This document shows positions 1-12,967 of a stretch of 64,000 bases of DNA, one piece after another. Both the position numbers and the translations under genes were made by a program. Each line of letters begins with the position of its first letter. The stretch's first letter is position 1. The notes below the pieces were generated by a model that saw nothing but the letters and a program-made list of their open reading frames with translations, had not been told where the DNA came from and ran no database searches. Source of the stretch: Chryseobacterium sp. E1 (GTDB lineage Bacteria > Bacteroidota > Bacteroidia > Flavobacteriales > Weeksellaceae); NCBI GenBank assembly GCA_019203745.1, contig CP078104.1, forward strand, positions 1,625,001 to 1,689,000, in the 5' to 3' direction.

Positions 1-84
1 CCTCTAGGTGCTGTAGGCTGTAGGCTATAAGCTTTAGGCTAAATTGCCTACTGCTTCAAGCTTAATGCTTACCGCTTTAATTAG
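1..84. other. rRNA operon spacer downstream of tRNA-Ile
   Basis: This stretch lies downstream of tRNA-Ile in the rRNA operon, which reads on the minus strand. It contains several copies of the hexamer TAGGCT and no gene. A tRNA-Ala followed by 23S would be expected just beyond the window edge; that is an inference from the usual 16S-Ile-Ala-23S order. Confidence 0.6.
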
Positions 85-158
85 TAGTCTCAGGCAGGCT
101 CGAACTGCCGACCTCTACATTATCAGTGTAGCGCTCTAACCAGCTGAGCTACGAGACT
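85..158 (-). tRNA. tRNA-Ile (GAT)
   Basis: Read on the minus strand, 74 bases fold as a tRNA. The acceptor stem AGTCTCG pairs with TGAGACT (one G-U pair), the D stem starts GCTC, the anticodon stem CTACA/TGTAG holds the loop CTGATAA with anticodon GAT, and the T arm is GGCAG-TTCGAGC-CTGCC. The discriminator base is A and no CCA is encoded. It lies downstream of 16S, the standard place for tRNA-Ile in a bacterial rRNA operon. Confidence 0.96.
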
Positions 159-371
159 TTGTTTTAGATGTTAGATTTTAGATACTAGATGTTAGACTAA
201 TCTCTAACTTCTAATTTCTAACTTCTTTTCTAAATCTCTTTCCCTATACTAATTTCTAGTGGGTTTTGTATTTTTAATATAAATCAACCAAACAAAAAAC
301 TAAAGCTATGGCTTTAAGTAAGTATAATGTATCTTACGATACTGATTTTGTTTAACGTCTTAAGACGCTCT
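159..371 (-). other. 16S to tRNA-Ile spacer
   Basis: This is the internal transcribed spacer between 16S and tRNA-Ile. Just after the 16S end is the perfect palindrome CGTCTTAAGACG (356-367). Bases 160-235 are TTAGAT/TTCTAA-rich repeats, including a 16-base match (197-212) to the reverse complement of 37018-37033. No gene is present. Confidence 0.6.
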
Positions 372-1882
<1,511 letters not shown>

Positions 1883-2021
1883 ATGTTTGTCTGACTCACT
1901 CAAAGTTTTTAACGCTTTAGTTTTTCCTTACTTGGTTGTTATATTGTATGTCAATGATCTTTATATCTTTCGCTTTTAACGAAGCAATCTCTCTGTCAGT
2001 GTTGCTCCGTATTTGCGAGTG

Positions 2022-2053
2022 CAAAAGTAAAACTTTATTTTGAACCGACCAAA
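2022..2053 (-). promoter_or_regulatory. rRNA promoter P1
   Basis: On the minus strand TTTG (2050-2053), 20 bases, then TACTTTTG (2022-2029). This fits the Bacteroidota housekeeping promoter TTTG / TAnnTTTG. It is the promoter nearest to 16S, giving a leader of roughly 130 bases. Confidence 0.75.
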
Positions 2054-2146
2054 TGTTTTGAAAGAAAATTTTAAAGTTTTTTAAGTAACCTTAATTCTTT
2101 CTAAACCCTCAATCTTAATACTCCTGCGCTCCCTTAATTGGGACTG

Positions 2147-2176
2147 CAAAGATACAAACTTTATTTTAACCCGCAA
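2147..2176 (-). promoter_or_regulatory. rRNA promoter P2
   Basis: On the minus strand TTG (2174-2176), 19 bases, then TATCTTTG (2147-2154). It is the second of three promoter-like units in tandem upstream of 16S. Confidence 0.75.
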
Positions 2177-2293
2177 CTTTTAACCTATAAAAATTTAAAG
2201 TTTTTTTCGTCCGTTTCCTTTTTAAAAGTATATCGTTTTGCTTATCCAAAAGCTCTTCTGCGCTTACTGAATCTCTTTCGTTTTTCAGTGGGG

Positions 2294-2324
2294 CAAAGAT
2301 AGAAACTTCATCATTACCCCGCAA
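2294..2324 (-). promoter_or_regulatory. rRNA promoter P3
   Basis: On the minus strand TTG (2322-2324), 20 bases, then TATCTTTG (2294-2301). It is the most distal of the three tandem promoter-like units. Confidence 0.7.
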
Positions 2325-3009
2325 GTTTATTTAACATAAATTTCATATTCGGAACGTATTTTATCATAATGAACTGATCCGTAGAGGGAAAAATTTTAAA
2401 CGGTTGTTTGAGGATGGGGATAGAGGGTGGCAGTATTGGAAACTTTTAGGGTGAGAGGGTGAGAAAATGGGAAGGTGAAGGGGTTTTTGGGAGTATATAT
2501 AATGAGAATAAGTAATGAATGTTTAATGAGGGTATAAGTGATGGGCATACTTAATATTATAGATGCTTTTAATATTATACTGTGCTATTCAATATAAAGA
2601 AGCGTGTATGAAATGAGTGTTGGGATGCTTAAGGCATGACAAACTGGTCGCATATGCCTCACGTGGGCAATTTGTGTTTTCAGGTTTTGGCTAAAGCCTG
2701 TGGCATTTATTCTTTTTGAAGAGAACGGGCTAAAGCCCGTTCCTATTGAATACGGTGTACCTTACTATTATTATTACTTATTACTTATACTAATGTGTAC
2801 TTCTCCCCTAGCCCTGATAGGAACGGTTACCCCGCAACATGGATGGAGAGATGCTGGATTGGAGTGTGGCAGCGCAAGGCGTGAGGAGTATGAGTGGATA
2901 GCAGGAAATAGCTCCTGAAAATTTGAGAGGTTGAATGCCTGAAAGTAAAGAGTTTGAGAGAAGGCTAATATAGAAACCTCATCCGGATAAAGCTTAATGC
3001 TAAAAAGAA
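2325..3009. other. Gene-free region upstream of the rRNA operon
   Basis: I see no supportable gene here. Bases 2400-2480 are unusually G-rich (GGGTGAGAGGG-type runs), and 2689-2742 carry REP-like palindromes, listed separately. A short open frame at 2700-2918 runs across those palindromes and does not look coding. Confidence 0.6.
2689..2742. repeat. REP-like palindrome pair
   Basis: Two palindromes share the core GGCTAAAGCC: the bare 10-mer at 2689-2698 and the longer GAACGGGCTAAAGCCCGTTC at 2723-2742, a 9-bp stem around AA. The two-palindrome layout in a gene-free gap is typical of short dispersed bacterial repeats. Confidence 0.6.
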
Positions 3010-3387
3010 TCAGAAAAATCGCTTCATCAAAAACTTATAGATCCAGTAGCCGATAAGGCATCCTATAGTATCGGCAACAATATCCAGAGTTTCCATGGAT
3101 CTGCCTAGTCCCATTTCTTCCTGCAGGATTTCGGTAAGAAAAGCGTATATAAGGATGATCTGGAAAAAGTAAGAGAATTTTATTTTAGGGAATGCGGCCA
3201 TAAAGGAGAATCCGAGTGCTGCAAATATACTGAAGTGCAGAGCTTTGTCTATACCACTGAACATAAACCAATATTCACGGTTTTCTTCTCCCGGCTTGAG
3301 AAGCATATAAGTAAGAAATGCCCAATAAATGGGCAGTATCTTACTAAATATTTTTGAAATCTTATCCAATGATCGCTTTGTAATCAT
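3010..3387 (-). CDS. VanZ-like membrane protein
   Basis: A membrane protein of about 125 residues of the VanZ-like family. The start chosen is the ATG at 3387 (MITKRS), which overlaps the end of gcvH by 26 bases; the open frame runs further upstream into gcvH without support. Visible family marks are DKALHFSIFAALGF, TEILQ and a closing helix after DTIGCLIG. About four hydrophobic segments are predicted. The family is named after a teicoplanin resistance gene, but most members, including this one beside gcvH, have no proven role. The overlap suggests translation coupled to gcvH. Confidence 0.8.
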   Translation of the reverse strand: MITKRSLDKISKIFSKILPIYWAFLTYMLLKPGEENREYWFMFSGIDKALHFSIFAALGFSFMAAFPKIKFSYFFQIILIYAFLTEILQEEMGLGRSMETLDIVADTIGCLIGYWIYKFLMKRFF

Positions 3388-3739
3388 CTGCAGAAAGTAA
3401 CTCAGACTGATCTGCCCCATCAGCAATTTCCAATTTAATGATCCATCCGTCTCCATAAGGATCTGTATTTAACAGCTCAGGCTGATCTTCTAAGTCTGAA
3501 TTAAATTCAATAACCTTTCCTGCAATAGGTAAGAATAGATCAGAAACAGTTTTTACCGCTTCTACACTTCCGAAAACGTCTCCTCCGTTAAGGTCATCAT
3601 CTACAGTATCTACATCTACATATACGATATCTCCAAGTTCTCCCTGAGCGAAGTCTGTAATACCGATTGTAGCTACATTACCTTCAATCTTGATCCATTC
3701 GTGATCTTTCGTGTACTTTAATTCTGATGGTGTGTTCAT
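3362..3739 (-). CDS. gcvH: Glycine cleavage system H protein
   Basis: The lipoyl carrier of the glycine cleavage complex; it shuttles the aminomethyl group between the P, T and L proteins. It is 125 residues, the usual length for the family. The lipoylation site is Lys63 in GSVEAVKTVSDL, and the fold is preceded by the typical YTKDHEW start. I chose the ATG at 3739 (MNTPSELKY) over an upstream one at 3772 because it begins at the conserved domain and lies about 14 bases below a good promoter -7 box. The frame is intact. It follows sprA but is separated from it by a terminator and has its own promoter; the VanZ-like gene follows with an overlap. Confidence 0.95.
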   Translation of the reverse strand: MNTPSELKYTKDHEWIKIEGNVATIGITDFAQGELGDIVYVDVDTVDDDLNGGDVFGSVEAVKTVSDLFLPIAGKVIEFNSDLEDQPELLNTDPYGDGWIIKLEIADGADQSELLSADDYKAIIG

Positions 3740-3759
3740 TTTTAAATTTTTATTTTGTA

Positions 3760-3790
3760 CAAATGTATTCAAAAATATAGTAGCTTCAAA
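3760..3790 (-). promoter_or_regulatory. gcvH promoter
   Basis: On the minus strand TTTG (3787-3790), 19 bases, then TACATTTG (3760-3767), matching the Bacteroidota consensus, with the gcvH ATG at 3739. Confidence 0.65.
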
Positions 3791-3802
3791 TATTGGATAT
3801 AA

Positions 3803-3830
3803 AAAAGTCCTTCAAAGCTGAAGGACTTTT
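3803..3830 (-). terminator. sprA terminator
   Basis: Perfect hairpin with arms AAAAGTCCTTCA and TGAAGGACTTTT around AAGC, immediately after the sprA stop. The flanking A and T runs would serve termination on the minus strand. Confidence 0.8.
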
Positions 3831-3844
3831 ATGTTTGTATGATT

Positions 3845-6800
3845 TTAGAATCCGCCACCGGATTCACCGAATGTAAATGTAGCTGAAATACCGGCTCTGA
3901 TTGTAGACAGCGGGAATGCTGTAGAAATCTTATACTTTGAGGTCATCTGTTCGTAGAATACTCTCAGGTTAAGATTTTCGGAAACGTTATAATCTGCTGA
4001 AAGCTTAATGTTCATGAGCTTCTGCCCTCCTGTCACCTGAGAATCATTTAGCAGGATATTCATAATGGAAGTTTTACTGTCTCTCAGTGAAATATCTCCC
4101 CTGATGTTCAGGTCGCTTCCTTTCCCTCTGGTTCCTCTTCCTCTGACGCTGGCCGTTCCTAATCTGAAATTTCGGACAATATACCCAAGTCTTACCACAT
4201 ATTCTGTATTGGCATCTTCAGTAAGCGTCTGGTTCACCAGTCCCAATACCATCATTCTGGTTTTATTGTACTGTAATCCGAACTGCATATTGTTTCTCAT
4301 GGTAACATCTATCCCGATAAGCGGGGAGAAAGATTCTACATATCCTACCTGAGCAAATGTATAAGGGTTGATCTTATCTCCTGCATTCTTGATAACGGTT
4401 CCTGAAGGATCTACCGCCTGATAATATCCGTTAGGATTACCATGAAAATCTACATTTCTCTGAATTCCCGTAGCGGTATAAGTAGCCGTATAACTGTGTA
4501 ATACATCAAACTTAGTAAACTGCCCGCTGATAATCGGGATATTCTTCAATCCTGAATAAGTAATTCTCCAGTTCGGTAGCGGGAATCCTGCTTTTTAGGA
4601 TTACCCATAGGTGTTACGGATTTTCCTTCCATGGCTGCTTTGAATGCCGGAATCAATACGTAAGCGTTTCCAATGCTGTAATGCTGGGCAAAGCCATTAT
4701 TATCCAGTACAGCACCCGGCCCTCCCAATTGCTGTGACAATGCTCTTGCATTATCTCTAAGCGCCTGGTACACTGCCTGTCCTTCTTTAAATGAAGTTTT
4801 CAGCAGCATGGTAGAGTTAGAGTACGTCACCATTTCATTGGCAAATGTAAAGTCAGGATCCGGAACTCCGCTATTGGTATAATTGAACCCTGTATGTGAG
4901 AAGTTACTGTTATACGTATGCAACACATTAAGGTCAATTCTGAAATCATTGATCGGAATCATCTGTAAATCTGCCCTTAATTCTTTGGTAGACATCCTTA
5001 CATATGGATCTGTCATATATTCGGAATCACTTACCCAACCGTTTTCCATTACTGTTCTTCTGATATCAGCCTGTGATCCTAAAAGGAATCCCATTGTAGG
5101 TCCTCCTAACGTCTGACCATAACCATACCAGTTAGGTGCAGAAATTAACCCCGGAAGTACAGTACCGTTATTTTCGTTATAGCTTACATTCAACTGCTTG
5201 AAAGAAGTCAGGAAGAATGCTGCGCTCTGAGGAATAGTTAACCTGTTTTTGAATTTGTATTTCTTATATCTGTATCTGTTTTTATCCCACTGCTTCGTAT
5301 AGACGTTGTTCAGGGAATCCATCTCCTGCTTACGTTTCTGAAGTTTGGCATTGATATTTTTAAAATAATTAAACTGTCCGAAGAACTTAGGCAGATCTGC
5401 AGATCCGTAACCTGGATCACATTGGTATTTTGACCTATGGACCCTAAGCTTACCGGTCTGTTGCTCGGGTCTACAAATCCTAACATGGATGTAGATCTTG
5501 CATTCCAGTTATAGGTAAACCCATATCCTACCTCAGCGTCAATAAAGTCCAAATAAGGCAGATACTGGAACGGAAGTTTATAGTTCAGCTGTGCTCTGTG
5601 GTTATATAATACCGGTCTACCTGCTCTGAATACATTTCCAAAGATCGATTTGCTGTCCATTAAGTTCGCATCCAGGTTATCATTAAGAGTTCTGGTTGCA
5701 GAATTGATTTCCAGCTTTAATGATTTTGTGAAGTTGAATCCTAATCCGTACTGCCATCCAAAATAGAAGTTTCTGTTTCTGATCGCATCAAAATCGCCCC
5801 CTACATTACCATTTAAAATAGCTTCTACATTTCTGAACTCAAGCTCATTGTAATTCCTGTCGATTTCAGCCCTGAAAGACAATCTTGTAGGAATAGGATT
5901 GATATTGAATTCTTTCACCCATCTCAGATATTTTGTTGATTTTGCCGTATCGCTGATCATTTTGTTGAAAGGTTTCAGCACCCACGGTTGAAGGTATAAT
6001 TGTAATCTATACCCTCTCAGATATTGTCTGTAGTTTCTCTTGGTATAAATATCCCTGAAGTAATCATCGTTGTAAACGGCAGTTACCGAAACGTTTTCAA
6101 TATCGTAGAATTTAGGTTTTTATTCGGATTTACTCTTTCCTTATGCATATTGACCACCCCGATACTTCTCTGCTGCGTATACGTTCTTGCTACTTTTTTC
6201 AGCTGATCTTTGTTTGGAGCCTTGCTGAATTCCACATCGGTATCCAGAGGATTGTACTTCGGATCTTCAATAGTTTGTGAATAAGAATAGTTCACAGGAA
6301 TTTTCACTCCTGTTTTTTCCGGAAGGAATTTATCTACATTGATCGCAGTATTGATACTGAATGCCGATTGTGTAGACTGATTTCTTTCTGCCGGTTTTGA
6401 ATCTATATTTCCGAAGCCAACGGATGTATAGGAAGCACTGGTATTAACGGTTGCAAAATCTCCCAGATTAAAATTCAGGCTTGCATTTCCTGCATATCCT
6501 CCATCGTTTTCAATTTCAGAAAGACGGATTTCATTTACCCAAAGAACCCTGCTTATCGTTTTTTCACGATCAGCATTTCTAACCCCAATCATAATGGTCG
6601 TAATATTTCCTAAACTTGGACGTCCTTTGATGTAAATATTTTTATTGGTTTCATTAAATACCGGATCTGTTGTTCTCTCTGTAATGGCAACTCCGGATTT
6701 ATCTCTTCTTATTTTGGCGTCTACAAAATCCTGAACATTAAAGTTCACTTCATTTTCCATCGGCCAGATATCCATAGGAGCCGTTGCTGTAGTTTTAGTT

Positions 6801-9800
6801 AACTGCAAAGAGCTTTCATATTCATAATAGTTATCTGTAGCATCGGAACCAAAACGGATAAAGAATTTGGTTTTAGGATCCATGGTACCATCATCAGCAT
6901 CTCTTTCAGTGGTATGGGCGTGTACAAAAAGCTTCAGTTTCTTGTATCTTCTCATATCCAATGTCGTATTCTTGAATACCCCTCTTGCTTCTCCTTTCAG
7001 ATTCCTTACCCTCATGTAAAGAGATGCCTCGTTCTGTCTCTGAGCTCCTGCATTTCCACTCAGTACCTGTCTGTCAATTCCCGGAGGCAATACATAAGGA
7101 GGTGTATTTAGAGCATTTTCTTCAATATTTACACTTCCTACTTCAAAAGCAGGATCTTCTACAAGCCCTGTACCTTCCACATTTCCAGGAACGTTAAAAC
7201 TGAATATTTTATTAGGATATTTTCTCCAGTCTGATCTTACAAGATCCATGGTTGCAAATCTCAAAGTAGAAGTCTGGTCAAACCCTGTCAGCATCAGTCT
7301 CGCAAATCTTACGTTATTTAAAACAGACGGATCTGCTGTTCCTTCAGCTTTATCGAAATTGGCAACAGGAACTCTGAACAGGTACCATTTCACATCGGCA
7401 GACTGTCCATTCTGGAAGTTAGCTTTTACTGTTTTTACATCAACAATATGATTATCCGGTCCTAATACAAGATTGTTCTTATCAAGCTTAATAACATACT
7501 GATTATAGTTTTCTGTCTGGTCAAGGTTATAATCCTTGTTGATATCTTCTGCATCCGGAGTCTGCGATGCCACATTCAGTGAATTGGCTTCTGAGTTTCC
7601 GTCCGGATTTCTAAAGTATTTGTAACGCTCAACAACAGAACTGGCCTGGCTTCCGGTAAATCTATCAGAAAGATAGAATACAAAGTCATCTAATGCCGGG
7701 TCAGATACATTGGTTACCGGGTTTACAAATGTATTCCCGAATTTCATTGCTTCCTGATCTGAGCTCAGACCGTCATATCCTACATCCTGTCTTTTTCTGT
7801 CTTCTCCTTCTGTAGAGAATGCATACAGAATAGGCGGTTGTTTTGGTTGTGTTCCCCAATTGGAACTGGTAGTAGAAGATGGTGATCCGGAAGTTGGAAG
7901 TCCGTTTTCATACAGCATTTTTCCGTCTTTCAGTACATCTTCGGAAACGTTTCCTAAATGTAATAATAGTTTCGGATCATTTCCCAGAGTATTGCCGTCT
8001 GCATAAGGGTCCATCATCCAGAATTCCACATATTCGATATTGGAGGTTACAAAGTTCGGTACGCTGATCGGTCTCATGATCCCCGCCCATCTGCTCTGTG
8101 CCTGCTCTGTTGCAGTATTCACGTTGTATGGACCTCTTTCCTTAGGATAATAAGAGATATCAAATGTATTGGTGAAAGTCTGTTCTCCTGCTACGAAATC
8201 CCTGTTGTTATAGATCTCTGAATACTGAACTCTTCTTGATGCGTGGTTGGATACCGACTGTGGAGTAATTCCTCCCGGCGCTCTTCCTCCTACTCCCCAG
8301 AATCTAGGGTCAATATTATACCACGACAATAATCCTCTTCCGTAACCGGTTGTGATGTCATCATTATTCGGAACATTGCTGAATGGCGGCAATTTATTTT
8401 TCTCCGGTCTTGAAGCAAGACTCCATGCAGCCGGTTCTTTTAAAGAGATTTTGGAGGTTGTCTGTTCAAAATCGTCTATGTAAGACTGGTTATTGGTTCC
8501 TTTATTTAATCCCGGCATCAGATAGGCAGCTTCCATCTTAAAGTTTAAGTTGGACGGTGCTTCTGTTTTTACCATTGGGAGTTTATTCGTAAGTCTTGTC
8601 AGGAAAGGTGCCTGGTTGTTATACATCAGGTTGATCCCTGCCATTGTATTATTCACGGCTTCCTGCCCGAAGTTTACTTTCTGAGTTAGCGGAGATTCCG
8701 AATAATTGATCACGGTTCCTCCCAACACGAAGTTTTCGTTAAATCTTCTTTCCAGGTTTAATCCTAAGAACCTTTTTCTTTGGGTATTGAAGGTTAATTG
8801 GTTTTCCAGTGAGATATTGATCGCCTGCCCGGATTGTTTCACATTTTCGTTGATGATCGTAACTGTTCCGAGCATATAGTCTACAGTATAGTCTACACCT
8901 TCTGTAAGCTGTACTCCATTTGCAGCAACTTTCACCGATCCCTGAGGAACGTTTACTGCTCCTAATGAGATCCCCTGTCCCTGAACGCCTTTATAACGAC
9001 CTTCCATCGTATATCGTTGGGAAAGGTTACTGGCCAGAGCATACTGTTTCTGCTTATCATAAAGATCATGGAATACATACTGGGGATCATTACTTCCTAG
9101 TACGTCTTCCATATACTTTCCGAAAGGTTCTACTTTGGTAAAAATAATCCTTCCGGTTTCCGGTCTGATGGTAATTCCGTTGACAAAGTCAAAAATACCG
9201 TCTCCTTTACTGCCGTCTTTGTTGTTCTGAATATCTCCGTTCATGTTGAGACGGTCCCAATTGAACAATCTCAATAAGTTCTGATCTTTTTTAGGCGGAA
9301 TATAATTGATTTTACCTCCTGAAGCCGGATCTCTGTAGTATACGTTAAGAATGAAACCATCCTGGGATACCTGCCCGGCATCTATGGAATAGATATTCTT
9401 CATCATCAGCTTCCACATCGGAGATTCCGTATTCACTCTGTTATTTACTCTCAGTACTTTCGTAATGAGCACCGGACTTTCTTCAGAAAATTCTCCTACT
9501 TTATATACTTTATTACTTCCGTTCATAGTATATGAGTAAGAAACCGCCAAAAGTTGGTTTTCATTAAGTTTTTGATTTAATGAAATATACCCTAACTGTG
9601 GCTGGAATGTAAATTCACTGGCGTTAAGTTTTCTGGCTTTGGTATTATAGATAAATTCTTCTCCGTTATCATAAGGTATTCCCCAAACGTCTGCCCCTGG
9701 AAAATAGTTCCGTAGTTTTTACCTGCTTCTCTGGTTCCTGCGGCAGCCGATATGTCATCATAAAGGTTGTTCACAGAGTTATCAGGAAAAGCAGAACCAC

Positions 9801-10910
9801 CGGCTCCTTCTCCCAGGTCCCTGATCCCGATAATACTCTTCTGATAAGCCAGATTACTATTTCCCTGATCCAGCACCCAAACTTCCATTCTGGTGATATT
9901 GATCGTGGAATTGATCTGCGGATAATTTATTAAGGCACCATCGTATTTATTAAGGAAATAGTGCCCTATGAAGAAGTGCTGATTTTCTTCATAATCAATT
10001 GCATTAACTTTGAAATTGTTCACTGCACCTCCTCCCTGTACAACAATATTACGGGCTTCACCCTGCTGCTGTGAAAGGACAACGGTACCAAAGGTTTTCC
10101 CTAGCTGGAACTCGGTTTTCACCCCGAATAACGATTGTGAACCACGGATGAGACTTGTAGAAAGCGGCATATTAACGTTACCGAATTCTACTCTTTTGAT
10201 GATTTTATCTTCACCTCCGGCATTCGGCTTATCTATGTCTCCAAGGCCTTTCTGCTGCAGATCTTTCCAGCTTCCTTTTGCCTGCCACACGAGATTCATC
10301 CTGTTTTCAAAAGCAAAACCACTCTGAGTATCATAATTGGCTTTTAGCTGAAGGTTTTCCCCAACTTTCCCCAATAATCCCAGCTGGATTCTCTGATCAA
10401 TATCAAAGGTAAAGCTGGTCCTGTTTTGTGGCAGGATCATCGGGTTGTCTATTTTCTGGTAAAGTCCGGCAAAATCCAGAGAGGCATATCCTGAAGGGAT
10501 AATTTCGATCTTATTGCCTCCGAAAATGGTTTCGAACAGTCTGTTATTGATCAACAGTGAAGGGATGAGCCCCTTTTTCTGGCATCTGATCTGTCTCTTC
10601 TGAAAAGAAGGTTATATTTATCAGATTTCTCCTTATAATACGCTTTTGTCTGGCTGGCGAGCATGTATTCTTTATACTCTTCCGGAGACATTGCAGTGGG
10701 AGGACCTGTGATGGTATTTCCGATCTTGGGGTATACATAGTACATCCCGGTTTTGATATCGTAGTAGGCTTCATACCTCGTAGGGTCGGCCACTTCATAT
10801 TCTTTTCTGATGATCAGCGTGTCATTTTTCTGCTGTGCAAAGGCACTGACAGACATACACAGGAACGACAGGAACAAAAATATGTTAAGATGCTTATTAT
10901 TCGCCACCAA
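3845..10910 (-). CDS. sprA: Type IX secretion translocon protein SprA (frame breaks)
   Basis: SprA forms the very large outer-membrane beta-barrel channel of the type IX secretion system, which also exports gliding adhesins. The reconstructed protein is about 2,355 residues (F. johnsoniae SprA is about 2,400), with a signal peptide ending SVSAFAQQ. The frame breaks five times, at 4592-4596, 5428-5431, 6117-6121, 9716-9720 and 10574-10578. Each site is a T4 or T5 run, and one added base restores a continuous, sensible protein (for example ARKKGLIPSLLINNR at the last site). I therefore read the gene as intact and the sequence as erroneous. It starts 3 bases after ruvA and ends in its own terminator. 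At least three cargo proteins in this window depend on such a channel. Confidence 0.92.
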
Positions 10911-10913
10911 ATG

Positions 10914-11498
10914 TTAAATGTTTTTTAAAATTTGTTTAACCAATTCTTCTACCGAGACGCCTGGATTCTGTTTTAATATTCTGTCGGCAATCTTTTCGCT
11001 GGTACGTTTAGGAATTCCTAAAACTTCTAATGCAGATAACGCTTCATCCTTGATTTTATTATCTGCCGGAGCAGAAATATTCAGAGCAGGATCGCTGAAT
11101 TTCTGCACTTTATCTTTAAGATCAACAATAATTCTTTCGGCTGTTTTGGCACCAATTCCTTTGGCTTTCTGAATCAATGCACTGTTACCTGAAAGTATTG
11201 CTGATGCGATCTCGTCCAGGCTTAATGTAGACAGCAGAATGAGCGCAGAAACAGCTCCTACTCCATTAACGCTTATTAACAGGTTAAACATATCTTTTTC
11301 TGAACGAGTGTTAAAACCAAAGAGAAGATGTGCATCTTCACGGATGATCTGCTGTATAAATAGAAAGGTCTGCTGATTCAAAACCAGCGTCTGTGAGGTC
11401 ATTAAACTGATTCCCACGTAGTAACCAACTCCTTGTACATTGATAACGGCGTAGGTAGGCGTAAGTTCCTGAACTGTGCCTTGTAAAGAAAATATCAT
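10914..11498 (-). CDS. ruvA: Holliday junction branch migration protein RuvA
   Basis: RuvA binds four-way DNA junctions and loads the RuvB motor. It is 194 residues, typical length, with an intact frame. The N-terminal OB fold starts MIFSLQGTV; two helix-hairpin-helix motifs are visible (ISVNGVGAVSA and AKGIGAKTAERI, the second followed by LKDK); and the C-terminal RuvB-binding helix bundle reads DEALSALEVLGIP. It lies 3 bases upstream of sprA, so the two are probably co-transcribed, an arrangement I associate with other Flavobacteriia. Confidence 0.97.
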   Translation of the reverse strand: MIFSLQGTVQELTPTYAVINVQGVGYYVGISLMTSQTLVLNQQTFLFIQQIIREDAHLLFGFNTRSEKDMFNLLISVNGVGAVSALILLSTLSLDEIASAILSGNSALIQKAKGIGAKTAERIIVDLKDKVQKFSDPALNISAPADNKIKDEALSALEVLGIPKRTSEKIADRILKQNPGVSVEELVKQILKNI

Positions 11499-11517
11499 TA
11501 TTAATTTTTAAAACTCC

Positions 11518-11525
11518 CAAATATA
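11518..11525 (-). promoter_or_regulatory. Candidate ruvA -7 element
   Basis: TATATTTG on the minus strand, 20 bases above the ruvA ATG. No clear -33 TTG is visible at the usual distance, so this is a partial match. Confidence 0.4.
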
Positions 11526-11692
11526 GCAATTTAAACTAATTAATATTTTCATTTAACGTACGAATGATTTTTAACTTAAATTTTGACTCAATATTCAATC
11601 TTTTAATTATAAAGGTAAAAGATTTTAAAAATCGGAAATTTCGCATTCCATAATTTAGAAATTGATTTCAATTTCGATGATTTGTTCTATTT

Positions 11693-12967
11693 TTACCACC
11701 ATATTTCAAGCTGAAGACCAAATGACAACCCATTATTTTTATTCAGAAGTCTGGTATTAAAATCTGAACCTCCCACCAACCCGGTGAAATTTTCAGACCA
11801 ATGTGCATAGGTTATAAAAGGTCTTAAAACCGGTCTTGAGTAATAGCCATAATCCCAGGAAATCTGAGGTGAAAATGTAATTTTCCGGAGACTGCCTTCT
11901 ATTCCTGATCTGTTATTTTTCATATAATCATTTCCTGCTTCCAGAACCAGATTAAAATGTTTATCAAGATAGTACAGGTATCGAAAGCCTACACTAAACC
12001 AATTTCTTGAAATATTATTCAACATGATGTTGCTTCCATCTGTATTTTTACCCCTAAATTTCTGTATTGATAAGTGAGAGCGACCTGTATGGCATGTTTC
12101 CTTTTATCATCATAAACAAAGTTATTGACAACATCAAACGAACTGGAATTATCAAGGTGATAGATAGATGTATCATCTATGTTTTCAGGCATTGTTTTTC
12201 CGGTATATGCACTTTCTGTAATTGAACTTCCCTTCCTAAATATTACAGTTGAAGTATGAGTAATGTTCTTCTTGGAATACGTCCACCAGCCGCCAAGTGA
12301 ATACCCTGAAGATTTGGGTGTTCCTTTTATGTTATTCTGACTTTTAAGACTAAACTGACCCAGAAAACTGAGTTTAGAATATTCTGAAAGCGGTAGGTCA
12401 AGATACCTGAAATCGGTTACATATGAATGAGCATCATTACTCCCATATTTAAATCTCATCAAAGCAAGATTCAGATTACCGGAATTTTTAACCTGATAAT
12501 TCTCTATTCCCATTCCCAACTGGGAGTTTTGTCCGGAGTTAAGCCAAAAATAGTCCAGCATTTCTACGTTTCTGCGATCATAATATCTTTTCCCTATCCA
12601 TAGGTTAGCATTTTTAATGACTTTATTTATTTTTCCATATAGCTGTGCCGTTTCCGGAAATTGCTTATAGTCATCGCTCCCGTAGGGAATAAATTTTGAC
12701 ATCATGTAAGAGACTTCATAGAGATTAACGGAGTCTTTATTTTTATACCTGTAATTAAACTGAAGTTCACCATAGTGATTCGCCTCATTGCCCAATCTGA
12801 ACTTATGTACACTCTCCGGGGCATTAAAATTTACCATCTGTCCTCCATCGGACCATCCAATGCCCGTTCTCAGATAACCATTCACTGAAAGCTCATGAGA
12901 ATGCAGGTTGATTTTTGTGACTTAAACAACACTCCTGTTATTGCAAACAGAGAATCCTACCTTTGTA
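11693..12967 (-). CDS. LamB/maltoporin-type carbohydrate porin (frame breaks)
   Basis: An outer-membrane sugar channel of the LamB family. The N-terminal region GYLRTGIGWSDGGQ and the following FRLGNEANHYGELQF match the start of LamB (GYFRSGIGWS and YRLGNE), and the chain ends GLQLEIWW, like LamB's QMEIWW. One frame break lies in a T5 run at 12045-12049 and is repaired by one base. The N-terminus is unclear: after two further presumed repairs near 12905-12950 a signal peptide can be read from a TTG at 12967 (KSNIFTKVGFSV then LFAITGVLF), but no ATG is seen. The reconstructed length is about 425 residues, normal for the family. A pair of direct repeats upstream may control it. Confidence 0.75.

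Noticed and set aside
2700-2918. A 72-codon frame upstream of the rRNA operon
   Set aside because: It runs through the REP-like palindromes and its translation has no family marks or normal composition.
3845-10910. sprA as a pseudogene or a set of six genes
   Set aside because: Every break is repaired by one base in a T run and the joined protein reads like SprA throughout; loss of sprA would also contradict the many type IX cargo genes.
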